DNA of 53,500 bases, from assembly GCF_037975245.1 (NCBI RefSeq), contig NC_092563.1, positions 6,761,501-6,815,000 on the forward strand, written 5' to 3'. Within the stretch, counting starts at the first letter, position 1, and each line of letters begins with the position of its first letter. A model generated the notes under the pieces. That model was not told the origin of the DNA and searched no databases. It worked only from the letters and a program-made list of their open reading frames with translations. The position numbers and the translations under genes were made by a program. The DNA is from Apostichopus japonicus (Eukaryota > Echinodermata > Holothuroidea > Aspidochirotida > Stichopodidae). Below, one piece after another: positions 32,775-45,802 of this stretch.

Positions 32775-33962
32775 GTAACTAGAGCACCAATGGTGCAGAA
32801 GCTCATACCTTTTTGAGCTTAAAAATGTATGGCCCACAAAACCAATTTTGGGCCCATGAGGGATACCCCACCCCCTCCATTAGCAGAACCCTGGCCACAC
32901 CACTGGCTATAATTCCTATTTTCCCCTTTAAATCCTATTTTACCCACTCTCTCAGACAATACCACTGACCTACCCTATTAAACTTTCTCCCCTCTACCTT
33001 AGCAGAAATAACTTCACAAGCACTCCCTACAAGACATAACTTCACAAGCTGCCTACATACCTCAGGCTCAAAGACTTCTAAGAATCGGCAAGTGCTGATT
33101 GGCTATAGGGCTCTCATGCTTACAGTTCAACAGTTAATAACAACTCCCAGTCCTGCTTTAATTCCACTAACAGCCTCTGCAGAGCTTGACCACAAATGTA
33201 AACAAACACTGCAGTTACTGGGAGACAAATTAAAGGAGCTTTGGCAAAAAGTGAAGGCTCAGATTTTTTTTAAACAATGGGGATTAATTGTAATTAATTA
33301 ACTTTTGACCAACAATTTTTAGGCATCACCTTATTCATACACAATCCAACAATCATCAGTTCAACTTTGAATATGATCCATCAAAATCTTGAGGAGATTG
33401 AGATATTTGAAAATATTACAAAGAATGACCCCCGATGACCCCCTAAATGACATTTGATCTCAATTTTCCGAACACCCCTTGTAACTCTCATCCCAAGGAA
33501 CATTGTGACCAAGTTTCATTATAATTGGCCATACACTGTACGAACAGGAGCAATTTGAAAATATGAGGCCGTGGCCCGGGCCACAAAAGACCCCTAGTTG
33601 ATCTTTGATCTCAAATTCATGAACACCCTGAAGGTAAAACTACCATAGTACTATCGTGACAAACCCTCAACATTGTACCATGGAATCTGTAGGAGAAGAA
33701 GCATTTTGCGTATTTCCACAAAATGGCCCATTACGGCCCACAGGTGACCTTTGACCCCAAATTTTGGACCATCTCTGATGGCCCTATACCCAATGGTCCT
33801 TGTGTCCAAGTTTCATAAAATTTCATCAAACATTGTGCGAGTGGGAGCGGTTTTACCAATTGTTGACGGATAGAGTGATAGAGTGATAGAATGATAGAGT
33901 GATAGAGTGATAGACGCCGCACTGTAACAATAGCTCACACCAGCATGCTGGTATGAGCTAAA
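32775..33962. repeat. Modular dispersed repeat ending in a GATAGAGT array and AGCTCATACC inverted ends
   Basis: Three related modules (about 33420-33600, 33600-33740, 33740-33870) each contain GACCTTTGA-like text, a CAAGTTTCAT block and an ACCCC block. Then comes a GATAGAGT array (about 33869-33913) and a terminal CAGCATGCTGGTATGAGCTAAAA. The start has the similar GCTCATACCTTTTTGAGCTT. It resembles widespread non-coding repeats of marine invertebrates whose class I cannot assign. Confidence 0.5.
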
Positions 33963-33974
33963 AAACGGTGGATA

Positions 33975-34135
33975 TGAACTTTCTGAAAGCATATGTATGA
34001 CTTCATATTTGAGTTGGTTTATAACTTGGTAAATATGACTTTATTAATGACTTGGTTTATATGACTTCATATATGACTTAATTATATGACTTCATACATA
34101 ATGACTTCATATATGACTTGGTATATATGACTCGA

Positions 34136-34180
<45 letters not shown>

Positions 34181-34315
34181 TGACTTGTTATATAGGACTT
34201 CATTTATGACTTGCTTTAAATGACTTGATACACAATGACTCCATATATGACTTGGTACACGACTTGATATATGAATCGATATATATGTGGCTTCGTAAGT
34301 ATGACTTCATGTCAG
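33975..34315. repeat. TATATGACTTCA / TATATGACTTGG minisatellite with embedded (AT)n
   Basis: Roughly 12-18 base units alternate TATGACTTCATA and TATGACTTGGTA versions. A pure (AT)n tract sits inside at about 34141-34179. Confidence 0.85.
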
Positions 34316-35384
34316 AGGACGTCGAGGGCAAAATCGGCCACTGGGGACAATTCTGTCACCGGGCCCATTTTTGACAATTTTAGTTTTCCTTAACGTATAT
34401 TATGAAAACCGAGAATAAATTATTCTGTATCTCATACAAGCCCGGTCCCTAGTGACCATGGGCCACGGGGCTATAGCCTATTCCGACCTAACCTCTCGGC
34501 AGGCCTGCATGTGATCCCTATATGCGACACACACCCACTGCTGCATTCATAGATGATCGAACCGTTCTGAACACCATTTAGAACTAGTCTTAGGTAATAA
34601 CAGGTTAAACATTGCACTATCGAATGTAGCCGATGTGCCACAAAACGACCCCATCGCCTTTTAAGTGAATTTGACAAAACGTTATAAAGTTTCACAAAAT
34701 CACCCAAACAACGTCAACATCGTAAATTTCGAAGCCTGAATTTTCCTTAAATAGATTTAAAATTCACTCTAACTTATGATCTCTCACCCAGAATGTCTTG
34801 GAAATTTTCTTTCTAAACTTCGATTAAAAAAAGACGTTGTTTTGGATTAGGTGCCACCTGAAAGAACATTTTGTTAATTGATGAAAAGGATGTGCCACCA
34901 ATCGTCATCTCCTGAACAGTGAGAGAAACTCGAATGATTGGAATTTTCAATCTAATGAAGCCTTAGAGTGCATGAGATTAGACTAATTATATACCTATTA
35001 GGAATTAAAGGTCATTTGAATCTTCAACACTTAAAAGAAAGTTTCGTTAAGAGATAAAGTGATACTATTCCCACAATTTCAATGCTATAAGTTTCATCTT
35101 CCAGTGTAGAGCAGGACAATTTTAGGGCGCGTCGGTTACCGATATACCAGGTATACAGGGTATTCGTCAGCGGGTATACCGGTATCTGTTTTTGCTTATA
35201 TACCGACGCACCCTATAGTGCAGGTTGCTTTTGTTTATCATACACAAGGCGGGACCACCTTATCTCCGCTTATTAACAAATATATATATATATATATATA
35301 TATCTATATATATATATCTTTTCATTAGCTATATACAATGTCATTTTAAGATCTATAACTTCATCAGTTCATGTAAAGTTGACA
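34316..35384. other. Non-coding stretch downstream of the KCTD gene
   Basis: It includes an (AT)n tract (about 35280-35318) close to the KCTD stop codon and an imperfect inverted repeat at 35123-35215. The KCTD 3' UTR must lie here, but no clear AATAAA is seen on the minus strand near the stop. Confidence 0.5.
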
Positions 35385-36269
35385 TCAGTGCATCAGCCCA
35401 TTCGCTGTATTCGTTCGGCTCAGAACGTATTCGCTAAACTGTGAACCTTCGAGCCCGCCCCCACTTGAAGCGATGACTTTGAAGCCGTACTGTAACAGTC
35501 TCTGCAATACCTGCACGGCGTTCATTTTACAAAATCCGTTCAGGGGAAATCTAATGACGTAATCCGATTCTTGTGCCCAACCCGCAGCGATCACGTGACC
35601 GGTACCCGAATTACAAAGGTGGTTGCCGACCTCGGGGAAAACCTCGTAGATGAGATTTTTGTCCCCGCTTAGGCTTATCCTTTCGCCACAGTCCGGTGTC
35701 GTATGTACAATCACGCATTCGTGGCCACTTGACCCCGGTTCGACCTTCACCACCGGTGGACTCTGTTTCTCCTTCTGAGATTTCATCGAATTTTTGATCG
35801 TTTCAATCTGTTCGACCATAGGGGTGAGCTCGTAATACTGTGCCTCCTCAAACAGCGCCTCTATCTCTGTAAACGATTCGGGCAGAATCAAGCGTGACGT
35901 GCGCAAAAAGTTGAGAACGTGACGAAACATGTGTCCATCTCTGTCTATGAAATAGTGTTGCTTAAGGCTATCTAGAACTATTGGGATGGTCCCGTTGAAT
36001 AATTTACTGAGTTTCGACTCAGGAAATCTCGTTAGTGTGTCCAAAGAACTGGTGTAGATTTGACCCCCAACATCGATATGTACGGGGGCACTGTAAGGCC
36101 GTGTCTGGGCTACACGGGGCACACCTGTCGCTGTTGTCGATTGAGAAGTGCTGTGACTACCAGATGTCGTAGTGGATGGTGGTGGGGTACCACAAACGGA
36201 ATTGACAGGCGAGGATGTCACGGAGGAGGGTGATAATGGTGACGACATTTTGCGCTTTACACCTGCCAT
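35385..36269 (-). CDS. KCTD1/15: KCTD1/KCTD15-type BTB domain protein
   Basis: The ATG at 36267-36269 opens a 294-residue protein. Residues 1-60 are a Ser/Thr/Pro-rich tail without clear structure. Residues about 62-160 form a T1-type BTB domain ([55 protein letters not shown]). Residues about 185-285 match the conserved C-terminal half of KCTD1/15 ([68 protein letters not shown]). Vertebrate relatives are 257-283 residues and repress AP-2 transcription factors; BTB domains form pentamers. Coding sequence is uninterrupted. I preferred this ATG because a splice acceptor lies 10 bases upstream. Strong call for family; KCTD1 versus KCTD15 cannot be separated. Confidence 0.95.
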   Translation of the reverse strand: MAGVKRKMSSPLSPSSVTSSPVNSVCGTPPPSTTTSGSHSTSQSTTATGVPRVAQTRPYSAPVHIDVGGQIYTSSLDTLTRFPESKLSKLFNGTIPIVLDSLKQHYFIDRDGHMFRHVLNFLRTSRLILPESFTEIEALFEEAQYYELTPMVEQIETIKNSMKSQKEKQSPPVVKVEPGSSGHECVIVHTTPDCGERISLSGDKNLIYEVFPEVGNHLCNSGTGHVIAAGWAQESDYVIRFPLNGFCKMNAVQVLQRLLQYGFKVIASSGGGLEGSQFSEYVLSRTNTANGLMH

Positions 36270-36300
36270 CGATTGCAACCTAAGAGTTATGGGGAGAAAA
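36270..36300 (-). other. Splice acceptor in the 5' UTR of the KCTD gene
   Basis: On the minus strand TTTTCTCCCCATAACTCTTAG ends at 36280 and is followed by GTTGCAATCG and the ATG. The polypyrimidine-AG pattern suggests that a non-coding first exon lies further upstream (higher coordinates), so the promoter is not next to the ATG. Confidence 0.6.
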
Positions 36301-39300
36301 CGGTAAGAAGTTAGGCAAATCGTAACGAAAAATTAGACAGATTCTGCAACTTTTTCTTATACATACGAATACGATTACCCTTTGTGTTGTATAGTGAATA
36401 GTTTAAAACATATATACACGAATATGATTTGACACGTACACATCTTATAGATGACAACGGGTCAAGCACTTCAATTTTGAGCAAGTCTACCCCTCCCCCC
36501 CCCTCTCCCTCCCCAAGAAAAAGCTGCTTTCAAACTCTTCCTTATCCATATAAAAAACCCACATAAAAGAGGCTTTCATATTGCTTATTCTTTGTCCTAT
36601 ACTCTCTGACTGCACTGCACATATTCCAGAGCCTTGAAGTCATCTCGCCCATGACACGCATCGGTTGACAAATGATCAGAACAGTTGATAAGTAAACAAC
36701 TGTTTATTTATTTATTATATTCTCTTTATGCATGAGGTACACTTATCCTTTCTCTCAATTTAAGCAACTCAGTTTAATTTACTGAAATGTACCCCACAGG
36801 ATCATAATTATGAGTGAATCAAATATTTACCAAAAAGACGGAAGTGTTGTTTTACTTAAATTAAGTATTAGACAGACAAAACCAAAAATGATACTGTAAG
36901 GTTTGCGCAATTTTGTGTCCTTAACTGGTGTTTCCAAATGTCATAAAATTGATATATTGAAGACCTAAATATTTGGGAAAAACCTGATCGCGGTTTTTTT
37001 GTTTTTTGTTTTCATAAAGAGAATTTGTTTGACACGAGAAAATAAAGATCAGATTATGCCAGGCAGTGCTATCCATCAACTGTTTATGGAGACTGCCTCC
37101 TGTATTATGTGGTTAACACACAATGGCAGACAGATATCATGGTATTCCGACTGCATGTATGGGATGCTATATGCCTGTCAATCTGGTGAATGACGGGGCT
37201 TAATTTCATGAATATTCATTACACTGACGTTTGACATTGCAATGATGGTAATCATGGTATTAACCCACATAAACATTCCCCCCCCCCCCAAAAAAAACAA
37301 AAAAACATGCTCGCTTGTCATCAAAGTAAAAGACAGTTTCTTTCTGAAGGCTGCAGTGAATATATATATATAGACGGGTCTTTTAGTTTCAATGAAAGTA
37401 TGGGAAAACCATTGTTTTAAGTTTTTGTCCAATTTACATGTTTTTTTTTAAGAAGTAAACATCTAATTTATAAAATGTTTTTCCGTATAAAAGTGAGACA
37501 ATTGTCTTCTACATTTCACTTTTTTTTAGAAACTAAATGAGTCTCAGGTTAAGCATTTCAGAGATGGATTGCTTTGTATTTGCGGTGGGTTTTAATGTAT
37601 TCTTTACCTAATCATTTCACCATTTTACGTCTCCTGTAATCTTTACGACAATAAATAAATCAAGAAGCCGACGAAAACAGCCTATAACTTTGACGAATTA
37701 AACGGCTATATCCTTCTATATATTATAGCTGTGTATAAAATATAAAGGTTCATTCGGTGTCGTTTATGCTTGCGTGAATCATGGCTGTCATCTTAGGTCT
37801 TTAACCTGAGATTCTTCTGCCGCAGCAATTTCCGCACCTGTCACCCTCAGGGATCACCTACGGCAACTAAAATAAAACTCATCTTACCCCGATGAACGCC
37901 TCGGGGTTAGTGTCACTTCTATGAATGACGTAGTGGCTAGCTAACTTCAACTCTCTCTTTCTCTCTTTATATATATATACTGTAATATTCACACAGCGAA
38001 TATACAACAGAATGACTTGCCTGTTGCACATCACAGGTGAATTTTACCAGGTGAGATGAAACATGATTAAACCTTTGTAGAATATTAACTCTTTATTCAA
38101 ATTTAATAAGGTGTATCGTATATCCCTGAATCTATACAGAACGTATCGTGGATGAAAAGGTTATATGATTTAAAGTATGGCATTAGGCTATTGCAGTTGT
38201 AACGGTGACTGAAAGGGGGTGGTGTCTTAACAAGCAGAAACGTGAGAAGTAAGTAAACACGTGTATACCTGTGTAATAGCTGCCGCGGTAACCGTTACAA
38301 ATTGCATGCCGTCACGTAGGTTCCTATCCACGGTAATAAACGTGGATTGCATCGGACGTATGCTCGCTATATTCAATAATGCGTTATTTGTACTTAATCT
38401 GAAAAAGATTGTTGTGTTGCAGCCGGGTAGGTAGGGTAGAAGTCATATTGGACAACGTTGCCGGATCACGAGGAGTAGTGAATTATTGCGGAGTTATACA
38501 ACGTCAGACAGGGCATATTGTCTGTCTTACGATATACCATACAGAAACTATTGAATTACACATTACGTAAACGATCATCAATATAAAGTACGGTACGTCT
38601 AGATTGTTAATAGAATGTGCAATAACGTTTACAAACTCATTGAGTATAAGGATTTTTCTTATAAATGGTTTGCTATTAAACCTTCGCGGCCATAAACACG
38701 CCATTTTGTTTGATGTTTGGCATTGGGGGGGGGGGGGGGTTGAAACGTATTTCGCATTGTAAGTCAACGGTGCCTAAAGGAACGTTTTGTAATAAATTGA
38801 ATAGGTCACGATATTTGGTCTGTTGTACAAGGGAGTGGTTATACAGTACGTACCTTTATACGCCACATGGGCGCATGATATGGCATTTCAGAGGTTTCGC
38901 TCAAAACAGCAATTTATATTGCCAAAAAGGAGGCGTCAACCTAACCACTCTAGCATAATACTGATATTAGATGTAGCAATGCATATATGACGACCAGCTG
39001 CCATTCCTCCCACCCCACCCCACCCCACCCACCCACTCCCACCCACCCACCCGATGCCGGAGCGACGCCTGTCATGACTATATAGAATTTTAAGTGCATT
39101 ATACTGTGTTGTCTTGCTATAGAGTTGCAAAATGCAACTTCCTTCCTCTCCTTTACACGTGCATCTTGTGATATCACGTGGTTCCAATTAAATTGATCAT
39201 TTTCCTTCTCATTTGCATCAATTACTAACGAATGATGTCCATTGTTGGTGCAACGAAATCGACCAGTAGACTTTTGGCTGACTTTAAATGATAGTTTATT

Positions 39301-40062
39301 AACATAGCATTCCTATAGTTGATGGGTCATTAATTCAATAATACGATAGCTAAGGTGTAGGATAATGCAACAGCTGTACGGGATACGCTAGAATAACAGG
39401 ATGAATTTCTACTTGGGAGAAACTTGATGATGATATGCATAATCTTGTCAAACTAACTAGAGAGTTTTCACTAAAAAGAAAATTCCGATTTTTAAATTTT
39501 TTATATATTTTTCAACCTATACATTAAACACTGTGGTTGCGGTGTTATATCAAACAAATGTAGGCTGTGAGTGCAAACGCCAGTCGTAACTAGATGTACA
39601 AGACCAGTCGTTTGATAAAACTACACACCATCTTCCCAACTGAGAATCAATGCTTGACAATATCATTATGATTATAGACTGAGCAACGTGGGCTAATTAT
39701 TACAATGTATAAATTAATCCATTTCTCTCAAAGACCCTACTTATGCGCCATAAAGGTATCTTGAGTAGCAACATGGTATATACCTTTATAAATCGGGATC
39801 CAAATAGTCTTCAATATATGTTGCTTTATGAATCTATAATTCTAAAAGACGTCAATTCCAATTTAGACCTGCCCTTCGTATACACCCCGTCCCCATACTT
39901 GTCTTCATAAATATCTTAACAGAAAGAGGAGACGTCCGAGGTGGGGAGGGGGGGGGGGTGGGCTCTTTCGGAAATTTTCAAATATGCCGACCGATCCTCA
40001 ACCGAATTCATAGTAACGCCTCTCTTCTCCGCCTTGGCTTGTAAAATATTTAAGAATTTTTT
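36301..40062. other. Non-coding stretch upstream of KCTD
   Basis: It presumably holds the first KCTD intron and perhaps its promoter, but no TATA box or first exon can be named. C-rich tracts occur at 36486-36515 and 39005-39050, and a poly-G run lies at 38725-38740. No other gene is recognisable. Confidence 0.45.
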
Positions 40063-40571
40063 GAAGTAGAAAACAGCAACTTATATTTAAGTGATAGTAG
40101 ATCTCAACAATTCGAATATGTATACAAGGGTAATATAAAAGAGACTTAGGTCTACCATAGTTCTCACTAACATAGTTCTCACTTCATTTAACTGAAGTAG
40201 AAAACAGCAACTTATATTTAAGTGAGAGTAGATCTCAACAATTCGAATATGTATACAAGGGTAATATAAAAGAGACTTAGGTCTACCATAGTTCTCACTA
40301 ACATAGTTCTCACTTCATTTAACTGAAGTAGAAAACAGCAACTTATATTTAGTTGCTGTATAGTAGATCTCAACAATTCGAATATGTATACAAGGGTAAT
40401 ATAAAAGAGACTTAGGTCTACCATAGTTCTCACTAACATAGTTCTCACTTCATTTAACTGAAGTAGAAAACAGCAACTTATATTTAAGTGAGAGTAGATC
40501 TCAACAATTCGAATATGTATACAAGGGTAATATAAAAGAGACTTAGGTCTACCATAGTTCTCACTAACATT
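40063..40571. repeat. 131-bp tandem repeat, four units (last one partial)
   Basis: Units start GAAGTAGAAAACAGC at 40063, 40194, 40325 and 40460. The third unit is 4 bases longer because of a changed segment (TTAGTTGCTGTATAG instead of TTAAGTGAGAG). Otherwise the units are almost identical, so expansion was recent. Confidence 0.95.
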
Positions 40572-41844
40572 CCGCAGGTCGTAATTAACTCATTACAATG
40601 ATAAGTTGTTCGACTTTGCAAGCAACGTTACCACAATCAGGACCAAATTGCCCACCTATATAGTGCTTCGATAGCTTCCCTTTGTGTGACTTTAAATGCT
40701 TTGTACAATGACAGTGCTAAGAGTGTGATATATTTAGCGTTACTGAAAGGAAGCCAATATAGTATTAAGTCTTCCTTATAGAAGCTGTTAAATTGTTAAT
40801 ACTTCAGTCTGTATTTCACCAAATTCATCCCTGAAGACCACGATGCTATACACAGGGATACATGCAGTTGTATAGATTCTATGTAAACTAGATATAGTCG
40901 AAGGTCGCACGTATATTCAACGGAAAGATAACTAATACCGTAGGAGAGTCCGTTATAGTTTACAAGAAAAATATTAACACTTAGCTGAATTTATAACTCT
41001 TTCGTAGCACTTGTCTCTATAAGTAGCACTTATAGTAGCACTATAAGTAGCACTATAAGTATCACTTGTCTCTATTAATGTAACATTCTGGGCGGCAAAT
41101 TTTATTGTTATTACGGGATTAGCCAAATTACCAGATCACTGCACCAGTTTTGGTGAGCGAAAATGCTGCATGGTTTTCGCTTGGAACAATATAACTATAA
41201 AGGTACTTGATTCGAAACGAGTAAAAGATATATATGCATTACTAGGATTTTATAATCCAGGATACTAAGTGACGTCATGCAGTATTCGGCGAACTGTTAA
41301 TGAGCTAACATTCTGGAATCTGCTGCGTAGACGATTGATGAATCACAAAAGCCAAAAAGCAACAAATTTCTACTTATTATCGACACTAACGCGTACAGGT
41401 GTATCGTGTGTAAGGATTCCACGTAAGCTTTTTAAACTATGTGTCGTAATTGTAAAGTTGTCTTCTTTTGTTAACAACCAGCTACAACCCCTGCTCACCC
41501 TACCCCTTTCCCTTCGTCTCCACTTTACTCCCCCCGCCCCCGAGCAAATTTTAAATTACTTTGATCGACATGGATACTTATAGCTGTTGTGTTCACGAGA
41601 AGAAATATCCCATTCAAATTAGACTCTATTTACTCTCTCTGTTGTACGTAGTTACTAATATGCAGGTTATGATGCATTATATACACTTGTTATCGCGACA
41701 TCCATTAATATGTTAGTGAAAATAATTCAATACATAATTAAACGGGGACTCAGAAATTTACATATATAAATAACTTTTCCTCAGTAAAGATACGAGAAAC
41801 TTATTTTCTCCTAGCTCTGCCAGAGCTACATAGCAAAACCCAGG
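40572..41844. other. Non-coding stretch with a short tandem block
   Basis: Bases 41003-41070 repeat AGTAGCACTATA-like units. Nothing else is recognisable. Confidence 0.5.
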
Positions 41845-42054
41845 TTAGCAGTACATCCTATCATTTTCCTTTACATAACGTGCAATATACCTTTTGCCGT
41901 TAAGTCTCGTGACCTCACAGCTGTACAGTGATTCGTCAAAAGTTATGAAAGACCCGAAATCAATATCTTTAGACCACTGATAAAAAGAGCGCCATCTTTT
42001 GTACAGCTGATATGAACCAATTAGCTTTTGAGACCGTTTTGGCAATGTCATCAC
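41845..42054 (-). pseudogene. Possible Tc1/mariner-like transposase scrap
   Basis: The 69-residue frame contains WSKDIDFGSFITFDESLYSC followed by LNGKRYIARYV. The FxxFDES arrangement resembles the first catalytic Asp region of Tc1/mariner-like DDE enzymes. There are no further catalytic residues or terminal repeats, and it may be chance. Confidence 0.2.
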
Positions 42055-42542
42055 GTACGCACAGTTTAATGTTTCAGTTGGAGGGAGACCACAATGAAAT
42101 GAACACTAACTATATTTTTATTGGATAATATCTTCCAAACTAAAAGAAAAAGATAAAAGGTGATGAATGTGAAATTAAAATATCGAATAATTGTGTCCAG
42201 AGTTGCGGCAATAATATTAACGTGACCTGGCATCCTAACATATATGGACGTAAGGGTCTAGTGAGGTAGGTGGGATAAGTGCACAGTCACGGGGAATTGG
42301 TTGTCAGTTATGGGCCCTGTTGTGTCCAAGAACACATGAGGTAACAAAAAGTCAGTATTCATGAGGCTTAATCTGACGTCAAATGACTTGCAAATAATGT
42401 GCATTCCTTTGATGAAAATTATTTTTGGTCTTGAAATTTGATGAAAATTATATTTGGTCAAAATAATCTACGAAAATGGGTCTTTGATATACAACTGGTT
42501 GTTCCTACTGGATTCCTTTGCTAAATAGATCACTGGAGTTGT

Positions 42543-42868
42543 TTAATAATAATAATAATGATAAAATTGAGGATTTATAAAGCGCAGACATATCCACCGA
42601 TAACGGTGCTCAAGATGCTTCACAATATTACCCTGGTCAACGATAACCTGTCAAACATAGAGACAATCCCTCCACATTGCAGCAGCTAAACAGCGCCCAA
42701 TTGACAATTTATCTCATAGGTCCCCGTTTATGTACGTGGGTGAAGAGAGGCAATGGAGATAAAGTGCCTTGCTCTAGGACACAACATAATAATCTGGTCA
42801 GGACTCGAACCTACACACCTTAGATCACAAATCCACTGTCTTAACCACTTGACCACAACACTCTACAA
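42543..42868 (-). mobile_element. Deu-domain-like SINE with tRNA-derived head
   Basis: On the minus strand the head carries an A-box-like TGGTCAAGTGGTT (42843-42855) and a B box GGTTCGAGTCC (42801-42811), the internal RNA polymerase III promoter. The body has TTGTGTCCTAGAGCAAGGC, close to the Deu core shared by many deuterostome SINEs. The tail reads GTGGATATGTCTGCGCTTTA and ends in an (ATT)n run at 42543-42560. It is full length and non-coding; amplification would rely on a LINE. The tail is shared with 10150-10318. Confidence 0.75.
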
Positions 42869-45422
42869 CTGTGAAGCTGTGAAGCTATATGGACAGTATT
42901 TAACATTTTTAAGCCCCTCCCCCAGCCCCTCCCCCAAGCCCGAGCTAAAACGTTAGAAATCTGTATTGCATATTTCAATAAACAGTTGCATAAGATACAA
43001 ATCCCTCAAGCTTCAATTGTGATTAAAGAGAAACCAAAAAGTGAAGTGAAATTATGATGGAAAGATGAGATATGAATATGACTTTATTAGTCTTTGTAAG
43101 TCTGTTTTCAAAGACATACATCGTCTTAACGTCATGCACCCAATGCATTCAACGTCTTCTAAGTCAAACAATAGTGCTTTAAAATTAATATTAATTTCTC
43201 ATACTCAACACTTCTTGTTTTCGGTGTCCATATAGTTTCAATAAATGTACCACCCTTTGAGCTTGCTAAATAACAGAAATTTCCATCAAATATGAGTTCA
43301 CCATAGAAACAGGCCGGTTAGCCCTTGCGGGTTTTATGCAACTTGACATGTACCCGGTTTTATGAAATAACTCAAATTTTACTCCATCTAGAATATTTAG
43401 GGCGAAGTATTTAACCCAGAGAGAGAGAGAGAGAGAGATACGGCCGGGAACTACTTCACCTTGAGATAAACCGTCCCAGAAACCCACTCGATTTTACTTC
43501 CTCTTAGCAAAATTGAAAGAGAGGAAAACTGTGATTATTCCAAAATATTTGCTCAAATCGAAATCAAGAAGAACATGTAGCCTGTATGTTGACGTTTGTG
43601 CGTGTATGTGTGGATGTGTGTGTTTGTGTTTGAGTGTGAGGGGGGGGGCATGACTGGGGTAGGGGAAATAAATTACCGATGATGTAAAGAAAATAAGGAG
43701 GAATGAAGGTGATATAAGGTATTTGGAAAATCCGCCGCTGAAATATAAGAAGCTTACGCAACAATAGGTTGTGATGTACTACCAAACTTTCATCTATTCT
43801 ACCACAAAATCTTATCAGTCGTGGTTGCGTGCATGGGTACATTTACAAGTATCATACATGATGTACAAGCCATCAGCTATCACATGGTGTCTAGGAGATG
43901 TCAGTTGAAAACTTCACTGTTTTATATCGGGCCTGGAAAGTTATGGCGAATTCTAATTTGTTAAGTCAGTTAATTAGTATATAATACCTGTTACTTAGTG
44001 TAACGATTATTATACTCCCGCCTGGCCTCTATTCCTATACCTTCAGGTTATAACATTATATATAGCGTGTATTAACAAAGATACACACCACCGTTTTGTG
44101 AGCTATTCCAAAATTGGTAACAATTTACCGTTGAATTTCAGTGCAGTGACCCGTATACAGTGCTCAATGTAGGAACACCGATTAAACTTTATCATCCTTC
44201 AAAGGGCCTATAAAGCGACCCCAAACTTTGATAGATGTATGCTCAAATGGCAAAGAGACGTTATAAATTACAACAAACTGAAACCATTCATTCTAGTACG
44301 TTTAGGATAATTCTTTCCAAAGTATACATGACCTTAGTTACAGAGAGAAACTTTATGCCCCGATTTTTGCCTTTGAATTATTTTTTTGCACCCCGACTAT
44401 AAGTGAGTCCGTATATAAAGGGCGACTCGTATGGAAGTATATGGTATATAGCCTCTGCTCATATTCGCCATGGACTTGTATACACTCGAACGCGAGGCAT
44501 TCATGAAGTATATATCTATAGTTTTAGGTTATAAGTACTCGAACACGCGAACCTAACAAGGGGTCATCTAACTTGTACTCCAGTCAAGGGTGTTGTACTC
44601 GTATAATACCAGCCTCGTCTACTATCAGACTATAGTGATGTTGACTTTAGCGTCACTTAACAGTTTTATTTACAGTACTTATGATGCAAGTACATGTTAA
44701 GCATTATAAAAGCCTTCAGTTCATTTAAGGAATATTGTTTATAAATTTGGCGTGTCGACTCTTAACAGTGATAACTCTTTATAGGCCTATATCTTTCTTT
44801 ACAATCTAAACTATACTAAATGAAGCTTAAAAGTTATGCTGTATTGGCCCCAAATATGCTAGATATTCAAATATGGTCACCGTTGATATTGTAATTCGAA
44901 AAGAATACAGCTAACAAAGGAACGACTTTTAAAACATGTATATAACATTTTGTTCTACTTTGCGTACACAATAAAGTTCACGTATATTCCACTACAACAT
45001 GTACACAGTTTTTATACGTTAGGACCTATATACACTACACACATTAAAAATATAGGGCTTATATGCACATAACTGTTACCGTTCTCACCACATGAAAGCG
45101 TACAAGTAAATAATTATGTAACATTTCAGTATACTGCTTCAAAAAGTGACCTTGGCAACCATATCATATTCAGACATAACATGAAACCTCTCGCTACCCT
45201 TCCCCTCACCCCTGCCCCTTCCTCTTCCCTCCCCTCACCACCACACACCCGTTATTAAACTGGCTATAGCCAATTACCTGCTCCTATTATGCAAGTCATT
45301 GATCGTTTAGTCCAATAAATTGTGTCCCACAAATTAACCGTATATGTAAGGCTTTATTGCTTTGCAAACCACTGCAGTTCATGCGTACTTTCGTCATCCC
45401 TGCTGCGATTTTGTGGGTGCAC
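42869..45422. other. Non-coding stretch with minor repeats
   Basis: It has a (GA)n tract at about 43419-43439 and a fragment of the 450-bp dispersed repeat at 43869-43960 (CAGCTATCACATGGTGT, GTCAGTTGAAAACTTC). Nothing else is recognisable. Confidence 0.5.
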
Positions 45423-45426
45423 TTAA

Positions 45427-45798
45427 AGGGTGTGAAGACTCGCGCAAAAAAAACCCGTATAATGCCGGTAATGTGACCTAGTTTTGAATGAGGTGTAATA
45501 GAAGTGTTAGACACCACCATCGATCCCAGAAAATACACACACCTTGCTACCGTCGGTAATTAGACATTAGTGTACAGTCAGTATATACATACAGCTGCGG
45601 TCAATACCCACAGCACAGTGTATGAACGATACAGCGATGGACATCTCAGGTTCAGCTAATTTAGCTAAAGCTAACAAGGTATCACGTTTCATTACTGTCT
45701 GCATTTTGTAGCGACACGAACAAAACGTCACTTGCAAGCAACAGAAAGTTAACTTGTTCAGATGGCCGCACGCGGTTTGGGGCGAGTCTTCAATGCCT
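45427..45798 (-). mobile_element. TTAA-flanked MITE, copy 2 (372 bp)
   Basis: It is in inverse orientation to the copy at 23642: starts AGGGTGTGAAGACTCG and ends CGAGTCTTCAATGCCT. TTAA lies on both sides (45423-45426, 45799-45802). Internal matches include TGACCTAGTTTTGAATGAGG and GTATCACGTTTCATTAC. Confidence 0.8.
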
Positions 45799-45802
45799 TT
45801 AA

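Noticed and set aside
40063-40571. CRISPR-like array
   Set aside because: Units abut with no unique spacers, units are far too long, and the DNA is eukaryotic.
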